Positions 33,989 to 46,766 of a DNA stretch of 64,000 nt are shown in pieces. The position numbers and the translations under genes were made by a program. Below the pieces are notes generated by a model, which made no database searches, was not told the origin of the DNA, and saw only the letters and a program-made list of their open reading frames with translations. Source of the DNA: Anthopleura xanthogrammica (Eukaryota; Cnidaria; Anthozoa; Actiniaria; Actiniidae); contig OZ025222.1 of assembly GCA_964019055.1 (NCBI GenBank), forward strand, positions 2,805,746 to 2,869,745, in the 5' to 3' direction. Numbering within the stretch: position 1 is the stretch's first letter; each line of letters begins with the position of its first letter.

Positions 33989-34817
33989 GTAAGTATTTCT
34001 CCTAGTTTCTCTTTCGTGTTCTGTGCATTTTCTTCGAATTATTTATCTAATATATAGTGAAGTTTCTGCCGTGTTCATAGCATTCAAAATTTTCCATGCA
34101 TATTGTTTAACATCTCGTAGTTGGTGGGGAATTCTCTTTTCTCTTTCGACAGGGCAACTCGTAAAATTATTTCAACATTCCTAAGGCTTAATGCGTTTGC
34201 CTTTTTTGGTGCTGTGCTTGTTTTCCTAGGTAATTTGTAAGTGAAACAACTGCAGTGTCTCCGTAATTATTTGTTTATCAATTCAAAAGGCATTCCTGGG
34301 AATTGCTGAGTGCATTATTGTGAACTTCATCTCAAAATTCGGCCATTTTGGAGTGAGTTTCTGTGTAATTCGCTAGTACGATCTTGAGGAGCTTTGAGTT
34401 ACTCTTTCGTGAGTAAAAAAAGCCAGTTTGTAAGGCTTTAAATTGCAAATTTTTTATATTGGTAATCGAAATTGTACTTCAAATAAGATCTATATTTTGC
34501 TTCAGTGCTTCTTCGCTCTTTCAAAATTTCCATCATGTATGGAAGATTGGTTCTTTCACGCGAAGGTCTTATGAGGGATAGAACGTCGATAAGAGCTGAC
34601 CGCGGTTAGCGTCTTAGTCGCTGTCAGCATATCATTCCATCCCTCTCTTTGATATAATCCTTGTCTATATATAAAATATTTTCCAAAATTGGATCGAGAA
34701 ACAAGTTCCAAGAAATACAAACGTCGAAGTGAAAACTTCATATCATCAAAATTTAAGAAAAGCTACAACGAACGTACGAAAGCAGAACGAACGAACGAAC
34801 GCCATGTTAATTATTCA

Positions 34818-37800
34818 TCAAACTGTCGTTTGTGCTATAGGGTTCGGAGGCTCATCACAGCCATTTACTCCACAAACGAGGATCCCGCGGGAACTCTTTG
34901 ACACTCCCATTTCTTCCATTTTTTTCTCTTTGTTTCTCTTTTCTTGTTGTCGTTGTCGTTCTTCTTCGTCTTTTCGGAGCTGCTCTTCTTTACGTCTGTT
35001 CACCTCCTTGTTGTAGAAGTTTTCAAAGTTGGAGACGATGACAGGAACTGGCAGTGCAATTGTTAAAACACCTTTAAAAGAAATTTGATTATTTTATCAG
35101 TAAAATAACAACTCTTATACCCAACTCAGTTTTTTCATAAATGTTGGGTGTGTAGTCCAATTCTCAGGAGAATGAAGTTTTTTGTTTTGTTTTTGTCCTC
35201 CAAATTGAGCTGCTTTGACATCACGTGAAAGGGGTCTATAACTGAGCCCAAATAACAGTTCGAGCATGCGCAGTGAATAAACCAGCGTTTGACTACAAAA
35301 ACAGTCTGAGCATGCGCATCGAGAAGCAATGAACAATGCAAACATGGTGGCTCGAAGGAAAGCTGGCATTATCTATATCTTTCCTTTTCTTGCTTTCTTG
35401 ATAATTTTCTATTTTTCTGTGTACTAAACTCGTGGGAAGTATTTCCGCTGCTGAAATCAAAATGGTGGATACCTATTTTGACTAATAATACCGCTGCCCA
35501 GTGGCTAACCAATTGTGGTTTCTGTGGTAATCCGTAACATGACTTTATCAATAGAATTCAAATCACAGAACACAAACACTTGAATAACATTAGAGTCTGT
35601 TGCATAATTCAAATCTTTAAAGGCAAACCAATTCTTTTAGTTCCGACAAATTATCAGTGCATATTTGTTTTCCTTCTTCTTGTTGTTTCGATAATTAGAA
35701 GAAGCAAAAAAAGAGAAAAGAAAGAGAGAGAGAGAGAGAAACGAAAGAAAGAATGAAAAACCATAGGAAAGACGATTTTTCGAAAAAAATACATGAGCCA
35801 TGCGGTTGCCAATTAACAAATCAAAATTTCAAAGGGAAAAAATCACTAAGAATGGCGCTGAATTCCAATATGTAGCAAGCTGAAATTTTACAATTTCGAC
35901 TCTAGTTATTGGTATTAATTTTCTGTAAGCGACAGGAAAACCCCTATAAACAGTAAATCTGTGCCAGTCTTATATATAATTAGAGAAAAATTAAATAATA
36001 ATTTAGAGTTTGTTTGAAAAACAATTCCTAATGATTGTCACATACTAATATCTGATGATAAAAGTTTACTAAATCACAACGAGTTCACCATAGAATCGAG
36101 GTGAAGTTTTATATAACTATGAAATAAAGTCGTGGGATTTTAACCTTTTTTTTCCCCTGGCGTTTCTACTCCAAATTAGTATTTAGTATTCGCAAAACAC
36201 TTTTCAGTTTGAATGAATATAGCTTAATACATAAAAAAATAACTGCATGATCTTCGACCTTGTACCTTTGACATAACTAATAATCAGGAGTCGACAAACT
36301 TAAGCTAGGAAAGAAAGCGTTTTAGGATATCTAGTAGTGGGGGAAATGCTAGCAGAATTGAATGGATAAATGGGGGATAAATGGATGGATGGATGGATGG
36401 ATGCAAAGATGGATGGATGGATGGATGGATGGATGGATGGATGGATGGATGGATGGATGGATGGATGGATGGATGGATGGATGGATTGGTGGGTGGATGG
36501 ATGGATGGATGCAAAGATGGATGGATGAATGCAAAGATGGATGGATGGATGGATGGATGGATGGATGGATGGATGGATGGATGGATGGATGGATGGATGG
36601 ATGGGTTGGTGGATAGATGAGTGGATGGATGGATGAATGGAAGGATGGAAAGATAGAAAAAGCGATATAGGAAGAAAGAGAAAATAAACGAAAAGAATAA
36701 ATGGAGGGACGAGTGAATAAATGAATGAATAAAAAATAGAAATAGACAAACAAACAAACAATAATCGAACAAATGAATGAACGAACAAACGAACGAACGA
36801 ATGAATGAATGAATGAATGAATAAGTGAATGGATGAATGAATAAAAAAGCGAGACAAACCAAGGAACAATGAATGAACAAACAAACGAACGAACGAACGA
36901 ATGAATGAATAAATGAATAAGTGAATGGATAAATGGATAAGTGAATGGATAAATGGATAAGTGAATGAATGAATGAATAAGTGAATGAATAAATGAAGGA
37001 ATGATAAGATAAATCTAGAGTAGTATGGGCTTTCCTTTTTCGAATTTCGAAAAATTCTGTAAATTTCGAAAAATTCGAATCAATCAGTGACATTACAGTT
37101 TTTGATATAAATAAAAAATAATATTTCTAATATTTCAAAATAAGAAAATATACGACAAAATGAATGTATTCGATTTCACAGATAAAGCTGGATTGGTTTT
37201 CATTTAGTTATATTATCGTATATTTGTAAGAAAGAAATTTCCGGCTCCTTTTTCTCTACACTAAGCTAACGCTAAATGATTTCCCGTAAATATTGGGGAA
37301 AAAACATTCATTTCGAAAAGTCCACGATTATGATAGATTAAGAAAAGATTCTTATCCTAGAAGTCAAGTGGGAATTGCGAAGTACTTTGTACATATATTT
37401 AGTACAAAATGTTTATAACTTTTATTAAAGCTAACCAAATCAAAACAAGAATGATTGAACGCTGATAAAATAGATTTATGTCTGACCAAAGTAGAGTTGC
37501 ATATCAGAGCTTTGATTTTAAATTCCTTAAACTAGGCTTATTATCACACAAGTCTTATTATCGGATAGGAGTAAATATTGTAAGAAGACAACATGTAGTG
37601 AATATTATTGATAGCTGAATCAGAGGAAAAAGAAATTTGCTCGATTATCTAAACTGAATATATTCAAAAGAAACCATTATATTGAGGAAATTATATGCAT
37701 CAATATTTACGAATCAGCAGGAATTGTTCTAGAAAAATAGAAATATCGAGAAGCAACTTCGTAGGCATTTCGGTTCATATTCAAATGATCGCGATTTTTG

Positions 37801-40800
37801 GCGACAAAGCGTTGGTTTTGCCGATCGAATTTAACAGTTTCCCCAATATTACTCTAAGTGTTAATGATTTTTCCCCGATTTTTATTGTTTCATTTGACTT
37901 TAGAGTTACATAGCTGTCAGTGACGATTTTCGTTTTCTCGGGGTAAAATTAAAATCTAAACATATACACGCTTTTTGTGTGAAGTGGACGATGTTGCTTT
38001 ACTAATTTTTAGTATTTACGAGTTACAATTTGATTGAAACACTTCAGACTTAAAATGAGATGTGTAGAAACAAAAGTGTTTAGCTGGATCATCTTTTGGT
38101 GCATTTTTTTTATCATAATAAACCGAATTATATCCAGAGAAATCCTAAAATACTTGCCAGGAACTCGCCATTCATGACTTAAGGAGCATTGGTTTTAGAA
38201 GAAAAAGAATTCAGAAGGCGTCTACTCTCATATTTTAAACTTTTTTCCTCAAATACCGCAAGAATTTAACGCCAAAACCACTGAACATTGAATTCCGAAG
38301 ATACGAGAGACCAAAAAACCAGAGCAAAGTCACTCGTGGCTAATATTTGGCGAAGTCTATCAAGTCCAACAAAGGGCGCCAGCATGGATGTGGCCTACCA
38401 CATCCTAAAACTTGGATTTTAGTGTATTAAAAGTGTCGTAAAATAAGAAAGTTTGAAATAATTTTTTCCTCGGGAGAATACACCTGTTCATTCCATCGAA
38501 ACATGAATTGGAATCTCATTAAGTTTTTATGACTGAATATTTTACGAAGGTTTCCTCGAACACGTAAATTCTTCCAAATAATAATTTCCTTGAGAGTTTT
38601 AGACAAAAAATAGCAAATTTGTGATAACTTTAAAGTTATTTCCATCGCCGTAAATGTTATCACAACTGCTTGAAAACGAACTGAGATCTATGAATTCTAA
38701 CTTCATGACACACAATGTGATCCAAATGTAAACACAAGCTATCTTCCTTGTAAATACTGCTCGCTCTATCGTCGCGAACATCAAATCCAAACTCTAGCTT
38801 TCTCGGCTCGATTCAAGCTTTTTAACATTTTCTAAGTTTGTGAAGCTTCCTCTAAAGTCTATAAATAAATACGTTGCAGTAAAATTGATTTATATTTTAA
38901 GCAATTAGAAGGAAGAAAAAATTATATGACTTTGCAAAATTTATTACATTTTTTGACTTCAACGTTTAAGTTTAACTGCAGGTTGATGGAAAAGCTCAAA
39001 ATGTGAACCCTTGGGGCTAGCGTGTTGGTAAAAATTCAAGCTTTTAATTCATTTTCTTGAACCTTATAAACACAACAGTTCTTCATAGATTTCCTATTCT
39101 TTATCGTTTTCAACTTGTGAACTTCATTAGTAAAAATTGCCTTACCCCTGCTGTGAGGCAAGCTCATTTACATTTTCAGAAATTTCAACCGAATGAAGTT
39201 TTTTTGGTTATAAGTGAGTTTGTCTCGTACTATCAGCGTAAACCACTTATTTTGAAAAGCACGTCACTGCTTTGGTAATCACGATCGTATGAAGATATTT
39301 TAAACGAAGTTACGGGAATTTATTCTCGAAATGGAAGATTTTATTGAATACTGACTAGTGCGATAAATCATTCAAAACCCTCGTAATATGTTAACGCTTC
39401 TAAATTCATCAAGTAAAAAACCCAAATTTGACTTCCTAAATAATTTTACTCAAACTTTCGTGGAAGAACTCGCAGTATTTTACGTTTTAATTTGAGAAAA
39501 GAGGATTAGAATTACTGCATCTGGTAAAGAAAATAATTCCGTTGGCAAAAAGGTCATTAATAATTAAAGATTTTTGGGTTTTAGTCAAATAATAATTTTA
39601 CATGTAATTGAATTTGCCTTCTTATATTAATGTAGCTATAGGTGTACTTCGTCTTCTTTTTCCATAATTTTAGCGAAAGGAAATTCCTTTGCACTGGAGT
39701 TTTGACAACGAATTTGAAAAGTTTGAAAAATCGTTTCCTCGAGCTCGAGGAAGCTTCGACATCCTCGCTGTTTTGTTTCTTTCTTTGCCATATTGATTCA
39801 CACTTCACCAGAATTAATATTTAAAAGCCAGAGATTCGCTTTCTTGTCGGTCATGTCAATTTCTTCTAAAGTTTCTAACTAATCTAGCTTTTCGACTTCC
39901 GTAAGCAAATTTTTAACCTGTAGATTCCTAGGCCTAAGAAAATATTATATTTACTTTTGGTATTTACATTAGGTTGGCAAACGAGTATTAACTTTAATAG
40001 TACATTACACTGTGAATAAAAAATTTAGACACTTTTTCGATAATGATTTTTTATCGCAAAAATTTTGAGATCGACTTTCTTTCAGCTACAACTTTGTACA
40101 ATGTACAATTGTAATTTTTTCCAAGACAGGTAGATAAGAATAAGACATGGTGTATTGTTTACTATTAAGCACAGTAGAAAACAACCAGTACCTCAAGCAT
40201 GGCGTTTGCTTACACAAACACTAACTTTGAAGCAAAAGCTTTCTTACTCACCAGAAATGGCGCATAATGCTCCAACCATTTTTCCCCAGAATGATTTTGG
40301 CGATATATCCCCATATCCAACGGTTGTCATGGTGACAACAGCCCACCAGAAGGAGTGAGGAATACTCTTAAAGTCACTATCGAATCCTCCTTCTGCATAG
40401 TATACACAGCTTCCAAATATCATTACTCCGATTCCCAAGAAGAACATAAGCATGAGAAGTTCGTTTAAGCTTGCTTTTAGGGTATTTCCGAGAATCTGCA
40501 ACCCTCGCGAATGGCGGGACAACTTGAAGACTCGAAAGACTCTTACGACTCTTACTACTCGTAATACTGAAATGGAGGAGTTTCCACTGTCGAGAGCTAG
40601 CTGGACGTAGTACGGCAATACGGAAAGCAGATCAATAATATTAAGCGAAGAGACCATGAATTTTATTTTGTCAGGAGAGACAAGCAGTCGAAGAAGGTAT
40701 TCCCCGGTAAACCAAATGATTACAAACGTGTTCAACTTAAACCAGGTATCTTCGTAAGGACCTGGAGGTGGTTGCCAGTCGTCCGTTGCATTCACGGGTT

Positions 40801-41428
40801 TCGGAGGAGGCGGGGGAGAAAATTCAGGCAAGGTCTCCACGCAGAAAATAATCAAAGAAATCACGATGATGACCACGGAGAATATCGCAAGGAATTTCGC
40901 GAAACACGAATATTCTGGGAATTCCAACGTTTGCCATAGGACTCGCGCATAATAATTTTTCGGTAGAGCCTTCTCTTCCGGCTCATCGACTATGCCTGCT
41001 TCTTGTTGCACCATATTCAAAGCTTCCTCAGGTAGATCGTAGAAAATGGCTTCGTTTATAAACACATGAGGTGGCACATGTTCAGGACGGATAAGCGTTC
41101 CACCGGCTTGATAGTAGTATAGAACTGCGTCGAAAGCCGACCGATGCCTGTCGAAAAAATACTCCCCTTTTTTGGTGTTGAAGAACTTAGCTCTTCGCGT
41201 CGGGCATCCGAGAAGCGTATCGGGAAATCGTGCTAAAGTCTCTTCGTAAGTTTCGAACCTTTTCCCAGAGACGTTAATCACAATCGGATCACTCATACTG
41301 GCCGCTGCAGCCGTCTGCCCTACACCATCCATCTGTTCGATGATCTGCCTATACCGATAGATGCCCGTACCTCGAGGTGGCTCATTGCTATTGACCGAGG
41401 ACGGTACTGTGGAAGCAGTTGTCAACAT
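34818..41428 (-). CDS. second Shaker/Kv1-type potassium channel, two exons (476 aa)
   Basis: Exon 1 is 40252-41428 and exon 2 is 34818-35071. The 5180-base intron splits the S6 helix in a glycine codon (AISG, then [10 protein letters not shown]). T1 covers about residues 48-131, S1 178-198, S2 230-249, S3 258-276. S4 has R290, R293, R296, R299, then K302. The filter TVGYGD is at 369-374 and PVP at 400-402. The S1-S2 loop is proline-rich with a possible N-glycosylation site (N213-A-T). After S6 comes a highly charged Lys/Arg/Glu segment, then a Cys-containing tail ending QTTV, a class I PDZ-type end. I chose the ATG at 41428; a better Kozak context is at the ATG of MSDPIV (residue 45), just before T1, so a short form is possible. 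Exon 2 is easily missed because the intron is long and repeat-filled. Confidence 0.96.
35155..35240. repeat. CRE/E-box foldback family, copy 3 (truncated)
   Basis: Right arm only: TTTTGTCCTCCAAATTGAGC, then TGACATCACGTGAAAGGGGT. Lies in the channel intron, 84 bases upstream of exon 2. Confidence 0.8.
36363..36607. repeat. (GGAT)n microsatellite in the channel intron
   Basis: Two pure GGAT blocks with a GCAAAGATGGATG interruption, flanked to about 37010 by decayed GAAT/GAAC tetranucleotides. Source of several long His/Pro/Ser/Ile false ORFs. Confidence 0.93.
37094..40251. other. channel intron, AT-rich, no gene seen
   Basis: I find no further exon or repeat here that I can support. Confidence 0.55.
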
Positions 41429-44400
41429 TAAAGAAATAAGACGCAATCCCAAAATAACGGATTAACCTTGGTACTCCCACTTGGCCACAAGCAAGCCTCA
41501 CGCGTGCGCGATTCCTATTTGTCGACTTGTTACAAAATATGTATCTTTAAGCGTCTAGTGGAAAGAGATAGTCCGACGAGAGCGTACCAGAGAAGCACAG
41601 ATCTTCCTATTTCGTCCTAATTGAACAAATGTGGAGCTCTACACTTGTTTACGCCAATTTATTCATAGCGCTTTCCTACCAACCACTGAATTCTCCAATC
41701 AATATTTCATGGGCTAGTCTCGAATTATCATTGTCACCCAGTGTTATGCAAAGGACCAAACTCTGCGGGTTTTGCAATACCTTTAAAAAGCTGGGCAGAC
41801 AAATTCAGTAAAATCTTCAGATAACGCTAAGATATTTCTAAAATCCCGAAAGTGAACATCTAGGAAATTCAGTGATGAGCCTGGTAAAGCCACATTGTTT
41901 AAAACTGACCCAAAAAATCCCAAATTTTGAGACTTTTTCTCTTGAATTTGTCAACTCATTTTAGAGTTCTGAACATGAAAACTGAAAGCCATGCATGCTG
42001 GGAAGTAACTTAGCTTATAAATTCCATTTTTTAAGTTCAAGTCATAATTTTACCGATAAGGTAGTGGTATTTTGGCTTATCACTAAAGATGTACTTTGAA
42101 TTGAGACGGAAGTGAGAAGTGGTTTAGGATTTAGACGTTCCTAGTTGGTTTGTTTTCCTTGTTACATCTGTCACATTTCTGGTTGCCAGGTTAGCTTCAT
42201 ACGGTTTGCAATACACCTGTTCTCACGAGACCCGAATTAAAAATCTCCTGAATTTCCTCACTTAAATAAAATAAATCAACATAACATTTCTGTTAAGACA
42301 ACATTAAGGATTAAACTAGGATAACTTGTCATATACGAGTGTAATTCACCGTCCGGGACGTTGATGTTCAAAGTCTTCAAGCCAAGAAGCTAGAAAAGTG
42401 AGATATTCATTTCACTGTAGTTAGAAATCACAATTCAACAATCCTAATAGCCTAGAGTCAAAAACTATGAATAAACAACATTCTCCTTCCCGTATTTATC
42501 GCCAAATGTGTGAGTTAAAAGTGCAAAAGGGCAAAGATAATAATTTTAGGTTAAGTAAAATGGGTTTTTTATCGACCTGATTTTGGTCCTCTCTTCTTGT
42601 AGTTCAACACGAGTTTAGGGAAGAAACTAGTGAAGCAAGATAACTTTTTATGCATATGTATTTGTATTCCACTAGAATAATTTTAAATGAAAAGTGCATT
42701 GTTTTCTGTAAAATACACTTAAGATTAAAAGACAAATATAAGAGAGCATATTTCGTGCATTCCAAGGAATGTTTTCTTAAAAAAACGGGACCTATAACAA
42801 CCAGTTCATCGTAAGCATATTTTGGATTTCTTTTGCAGAAATGACCCGCGAAAGAGCGAATGAGGAGATTCGAAACTACGTAAAACTATTACTTTTTAAC
42901 ACTCTCAAAACTAAAGTATTTTATGGACTTGAAAGCTTTCACTCGTGCTCTCTTCTTTGTAAAATATAAATGAATATTCAAGTCAACATGGAAAGTTAAT
43001 CTATTCCGAAAAATATATAAATAAAATAATATTTTCACTGCTTTCAAAATATCTAATTTGAATATCAAAAAAAACTTGTGTCACTTAATGAAAAAGAAAA
43101 TTTAATATGTAAAGAAATTATTTGAAATATTCTCAGTTGTAATAGTCTAAATTTTTTGGAATTTCTATGATATTTTTTGCTAGGTTTTTTCGTTTTTTGA
43201 TGGATTGTAGGAGCTACTGTTTCGTACGTACACGAGCGACTGAATCGCCGCCTTTTCTCGCGTTCTGGAATGGCTGACCACAATCCTATGTGGTCTTCAA
43301 AAGACTTAAAGTTCAGGATTTACAAATTTAAAACTTTCATTACAGCAACGAAGAGATTTTACACGGCCTTATTACTTTAAACCAATAGCTTAATTTCTAA
43401 ATCTTATAGGAATTATACACTAGGGTTTTAAGCTCCGAGTCCCTAAGTCAAATTATGTAAATAATCTCAAATTGTGTGGCTGGGTTCTGATTGACTGAAA
43501 TTTAGCTCCAACAAAGTACGCTAATTAATGATTGACAAGATGCAAAACACACCCTTTGGCGCCAAAAACTAACCAATCAGAAGCGTCGAATCTGGTACAC
43601 CTGTTTGAGTTCTCTAAACAGCTTGCTGATGACGTTACGATTTCTTATTACAAGTCATATAGGGGAAAGCAATAACAAGTGATGAGAATTTAAACTTTGA
43701 TACAATGATAGATAAGATTCGTTATTATTTGGTGATAAATTTTTCGGGCGGTTTTTTTTTCTTGGTTTGAACTGAAATTTTATTTTCATATTTTGAAGAT
43801 AGAAAAATTCATTAACTAAGACGAATTAGTAGAAATTGTTTTGATAGTTATCTTGAAGAATATTTACAAAGCCGAAGAAATCGAAGATAAAAGTTCGAAT
43901 GAACACTCACAAAGTTTTTAAATATTTTATAACTTCGTGAACAAAATAATACCCTTTCGAAACAGTGAATTTAGGTATAAAATTCTTAGTGATTTTAGAC
44001 GGTTTTTCTCCAAAAAAAACTGTAAAAATGTTATAGATTAAAGAGAAGATTTAATGCTTCCTTATTAACTTTGAATTATTATTTTGACTTATTGCAAAAG
44101 TCTGGAAGCAGATTCTAATTTTTGTTCAGTAATTCAGCCTTCCAAGACTTGTTTTACGATTTTAAACAGTCCAGGAATGAAAAAAAAAATTTTTTTTCGC
44201 GCGGGAGAAAAAAATCGGGTTTCAAGACAATTGCCTGGGTTCAATTAAGAGAAACATCAACTCAAGGTAAGGTTGAGAAAGTAGCTTGCTGAGCAAAGTT
44301 ATTACATTGCGTAAAAGAAAATACTATCCAGGAGTGATTTGCAGAAGGAAAAATGAAGGAATTCAAGAATTTGATTGAAACTCAACCGCTGTTAGCGTCA

Positions 44401-45208
44401 TTCGTTAGGAGTTCTCCATACAGCCATCTCATGTAGATAACGCTGTAACCCACCACAATCAATGTCCAGAAGCAAAACATTGACTAGGTCATCAATGAAC
44501 ACGCTATCCCTAATGCTGTTCGCTGATTGGCTGAATCTACATGACAGGTAAATTTGTATAATTAGCCCGGGAACCAATCAGATGTCATTTTAGGGACAAC
44601 ATTAGTAGATATTATCAAATATTCATAATTTGTTAAAAAGGGCGGGAAGATTGGGTCGCGCGCGCCCTGGTTTATCGAACGAGATGGGGTAGAACCTTAT
44701 CTAAGAATATTTCTATCTTAATTGTAAGTAGGTTATTTTTTTGATGAAGGAAAACATTTTTTTAGCTAAATTATCTCTTTATTTCTTACTTATTTATCTG
44801 TTTTAAAAATTGTTGAGATCCAAAAAGCAATTTTTTTAAAATCAATTTTGAATCAAGAATATGGTTAAGTAAAAAACCAAATTTCTGAAAATTGGAAAAA
44901 TGAATGAAAAAGTAACCACATATTCTAGACTAAGCAAGGAAAGATAACAGTGCTATAACAGAAGATAAGATCGAGGATAAACTTTATTTAAATTTTGATT
45001 CAGAATTTCCTTTTCGTATTTTTTTTTTCATGACTCATAGATGTAGGCGTTGAACGTTTGCTGAAATACACAGCCAATCAGAAAGCGAAATTTGTTTAAA
45101 CGCAAGAGAAAAGGCGTAGGCGATAACTTCCCACTACGTGGGCACAGAGACCAAGTCCATCATGAATATTAATTTGGGCTAAATCTAGAGCTATAAAATT
45201 ACACATAA
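41429..45208. other. intergenic, no gene seen
   Basis: AT-rich spacer upstream of the second channel. Short ORFs lack splice context. A CpG-rich word (GGTCGCGCGCGCCC) at about 44655 may mark an old promoter or element. Confidence 0.5.
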
Positions 45209-45324
45209 GGAGCCGGTTGTACGAAGCCTGGATAAAGTTATCCAGTGTATATAATATCCACTGGATAAAGATTTATTCGCGGTGGATATCGATAGCGCTA
45301 TTCAGGCTTCGTACAACCGGCTCC
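45209..45324. repeat. foldback element
   Basis: GGAGCCGGTTGTACGAAGCC at the left is the exact complement of GGCTTCGTACAACCGGCTCC at the right. The interior repeats the pairing around ATCCACTGGATAAAG. Confidence 0.95.
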
Positions 45325-45646
45325 AGAATAGGAAAGACTTAACTAACCACAGGTATCCCATTTCGTTAATTTTAATGTACCGTTATTCAATAGCCAATGT
45401 GCAGACCCATGTGCATGACCTTGCATTCTAGCACAAAGCATGATGGGAAAGTGAGTCCTTACACTTTTTTGGCTCCTCTAAAAATTCATCTGACATTTTT
45501 TCTTTCACATTTTCTATGGGAATGTAAGTATTTCAACAGAAAAAAAAACAGCAATTTTTCTGACATTTCCTTTGATTTTGCTGTTCCTTTTTTAGCAGGA
45601 CTCAGTTTCCCAGAGTGCTTTGTTGGCTTTGATGCACATTGCCTAT

Positions 45647-46105
45647 CTTAAAATTCAGACTCGATAGCGAGGTTTTAGTCGTATGGAACTTCATGTAAGG
45701 TACAAACAGTGGATCACCAAAAACATTTATTAGTAGGAATAAAATAATCTACCATGTACGACGTTCCTACCTTACGGAAATAATTCATGTATGTTAAAAC
45801 ACGTGTATCACCGAATTCATTTATTGGTAGGAATAGAATAATGTGATATATACGACGTTCTTACCATTCACCAATAACAAGAAAATTTCGACAGGAATGC
45901 AGCTCAATTTGGAGGGCAAAACAATAGGTTCCAATTCTCAGGAGATTTAATTTTTTTTGTTTTGTCCTCCAAATTAGGCTGCTCTGACGTCACGTGAAAG
46001 CGGTCTATAGTCAGTTCACTACTCAACGACGTCATCATCGAATCTACAGCACTATATCTACTGATCCTTTCGAGGTTTAATGCAATTTTGAACATTTTAT
46101 TCCGT
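45647..46105 (+). repeat. dispersed repeat, interrupted copy
   Basis: Starts CTTAAAATTCAGACTC and ends TTTTGAACATTTTATTC, like the shorter copy at 52868-53108. The block ATTTATTGGTAGGAATAGAA is partly duplicated and the element at 45893-46009 sits inside. Confidence 0.82.
45893..46009. repeat. CRE/E-box foldback family, copy 4
   Basis: GGAATGCAGCTCAATTTGGA, CAAAACAATAGGTTCCAATT, TTTTGTCCTCCAAATT and TGACGTCACGTGAAAGCGGT in order. The left outer end is missing. Confidence 0.88.
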
Positions 46106-46272
46106 AGAGACTCGGCATGGTAATATGATTCAATCTGCTAGGAAGGACAATCCAGACTATAACTAAGGGCTGAATCTAGAATTATACATGTAAGGGTAAA
46201 AAGCCCATTTACGGTTTTTGGTTAAAATCCAAATTTTCAAATGACACATTTTTATGTTCTGAAATAGTGATA

Positions 46273-46445
46273 ATTATGCATTGTGGTCTAGCTTGGGTAC
46301 AAATATTTTTTGTTCATCATGCCTTATATGGTATTGTGAGGTAGTGAACATGGTGCATTGTGGTCTAGCTTGGGTACAAACATCTTTTGTTCATCATGCC
46401 TTATATAGTGTTGTTGATACGTACCCAAGCTAGACCATAATGCAT
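46273..46445. repeat. foldback element (GTCTAGCTTGGGTAC family), plus half copy
   Basis: A half copy at 46273-46322 is followed by a complete hairpin at 46352-46445 with arms GCATTGTGGTCTAGCTTGGG and CCCAAGCTAGACCATAATGC. Confidence 0.88.
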
Positions 46446-46624
46446 CCTGTTTATCAAACTCAGAAAAGGTCTATGAACATCCAGCAGCATTTACTACAGG
46501 TTTCGCGCGATTTCGTCGTGATACGTTATGCATTGGTATTTTTGTTCCAACAAGAAGGCGCCATGTTCTCTTAAAGGTATCCCATGGTGCACTCCATTAA
46601 AAGGTACAAGCTAAACCTGACAAG

Positions 46625-46764
46625 AGACCCCTTCAACGTGACGTCAAAGCAGCTCATTTTGGAGGACAAAACAAAAGGACTTCAATCTCCTGAGAATTGG
46701 AAACCTATTGTTTTTTGCCTCAAAATTAAGCTGCATTCCGAAGTGCGTGCTGCAAGAGGTCTAT
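46625..46764. repeat. CRE/E-box foldback family, copy 5
   Basis: GAGACCCCTTCAACGTGACG and TCAAAGCAGCTCATTTTGGA, with right end GCTGCAAGAGGTCTATAA. It ends 3 bases from the stop codon of the 481-residue ORF, so it lies in that gene's 3' UTR or flank. Confidence 0.88.
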
Positions 46765-46766
46765 AA

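Noticed and set aside
34153..34229. Second exon for the candidate starting at 33915
   Set aside because: The join would create TAG at the junction, and other frames have stops.
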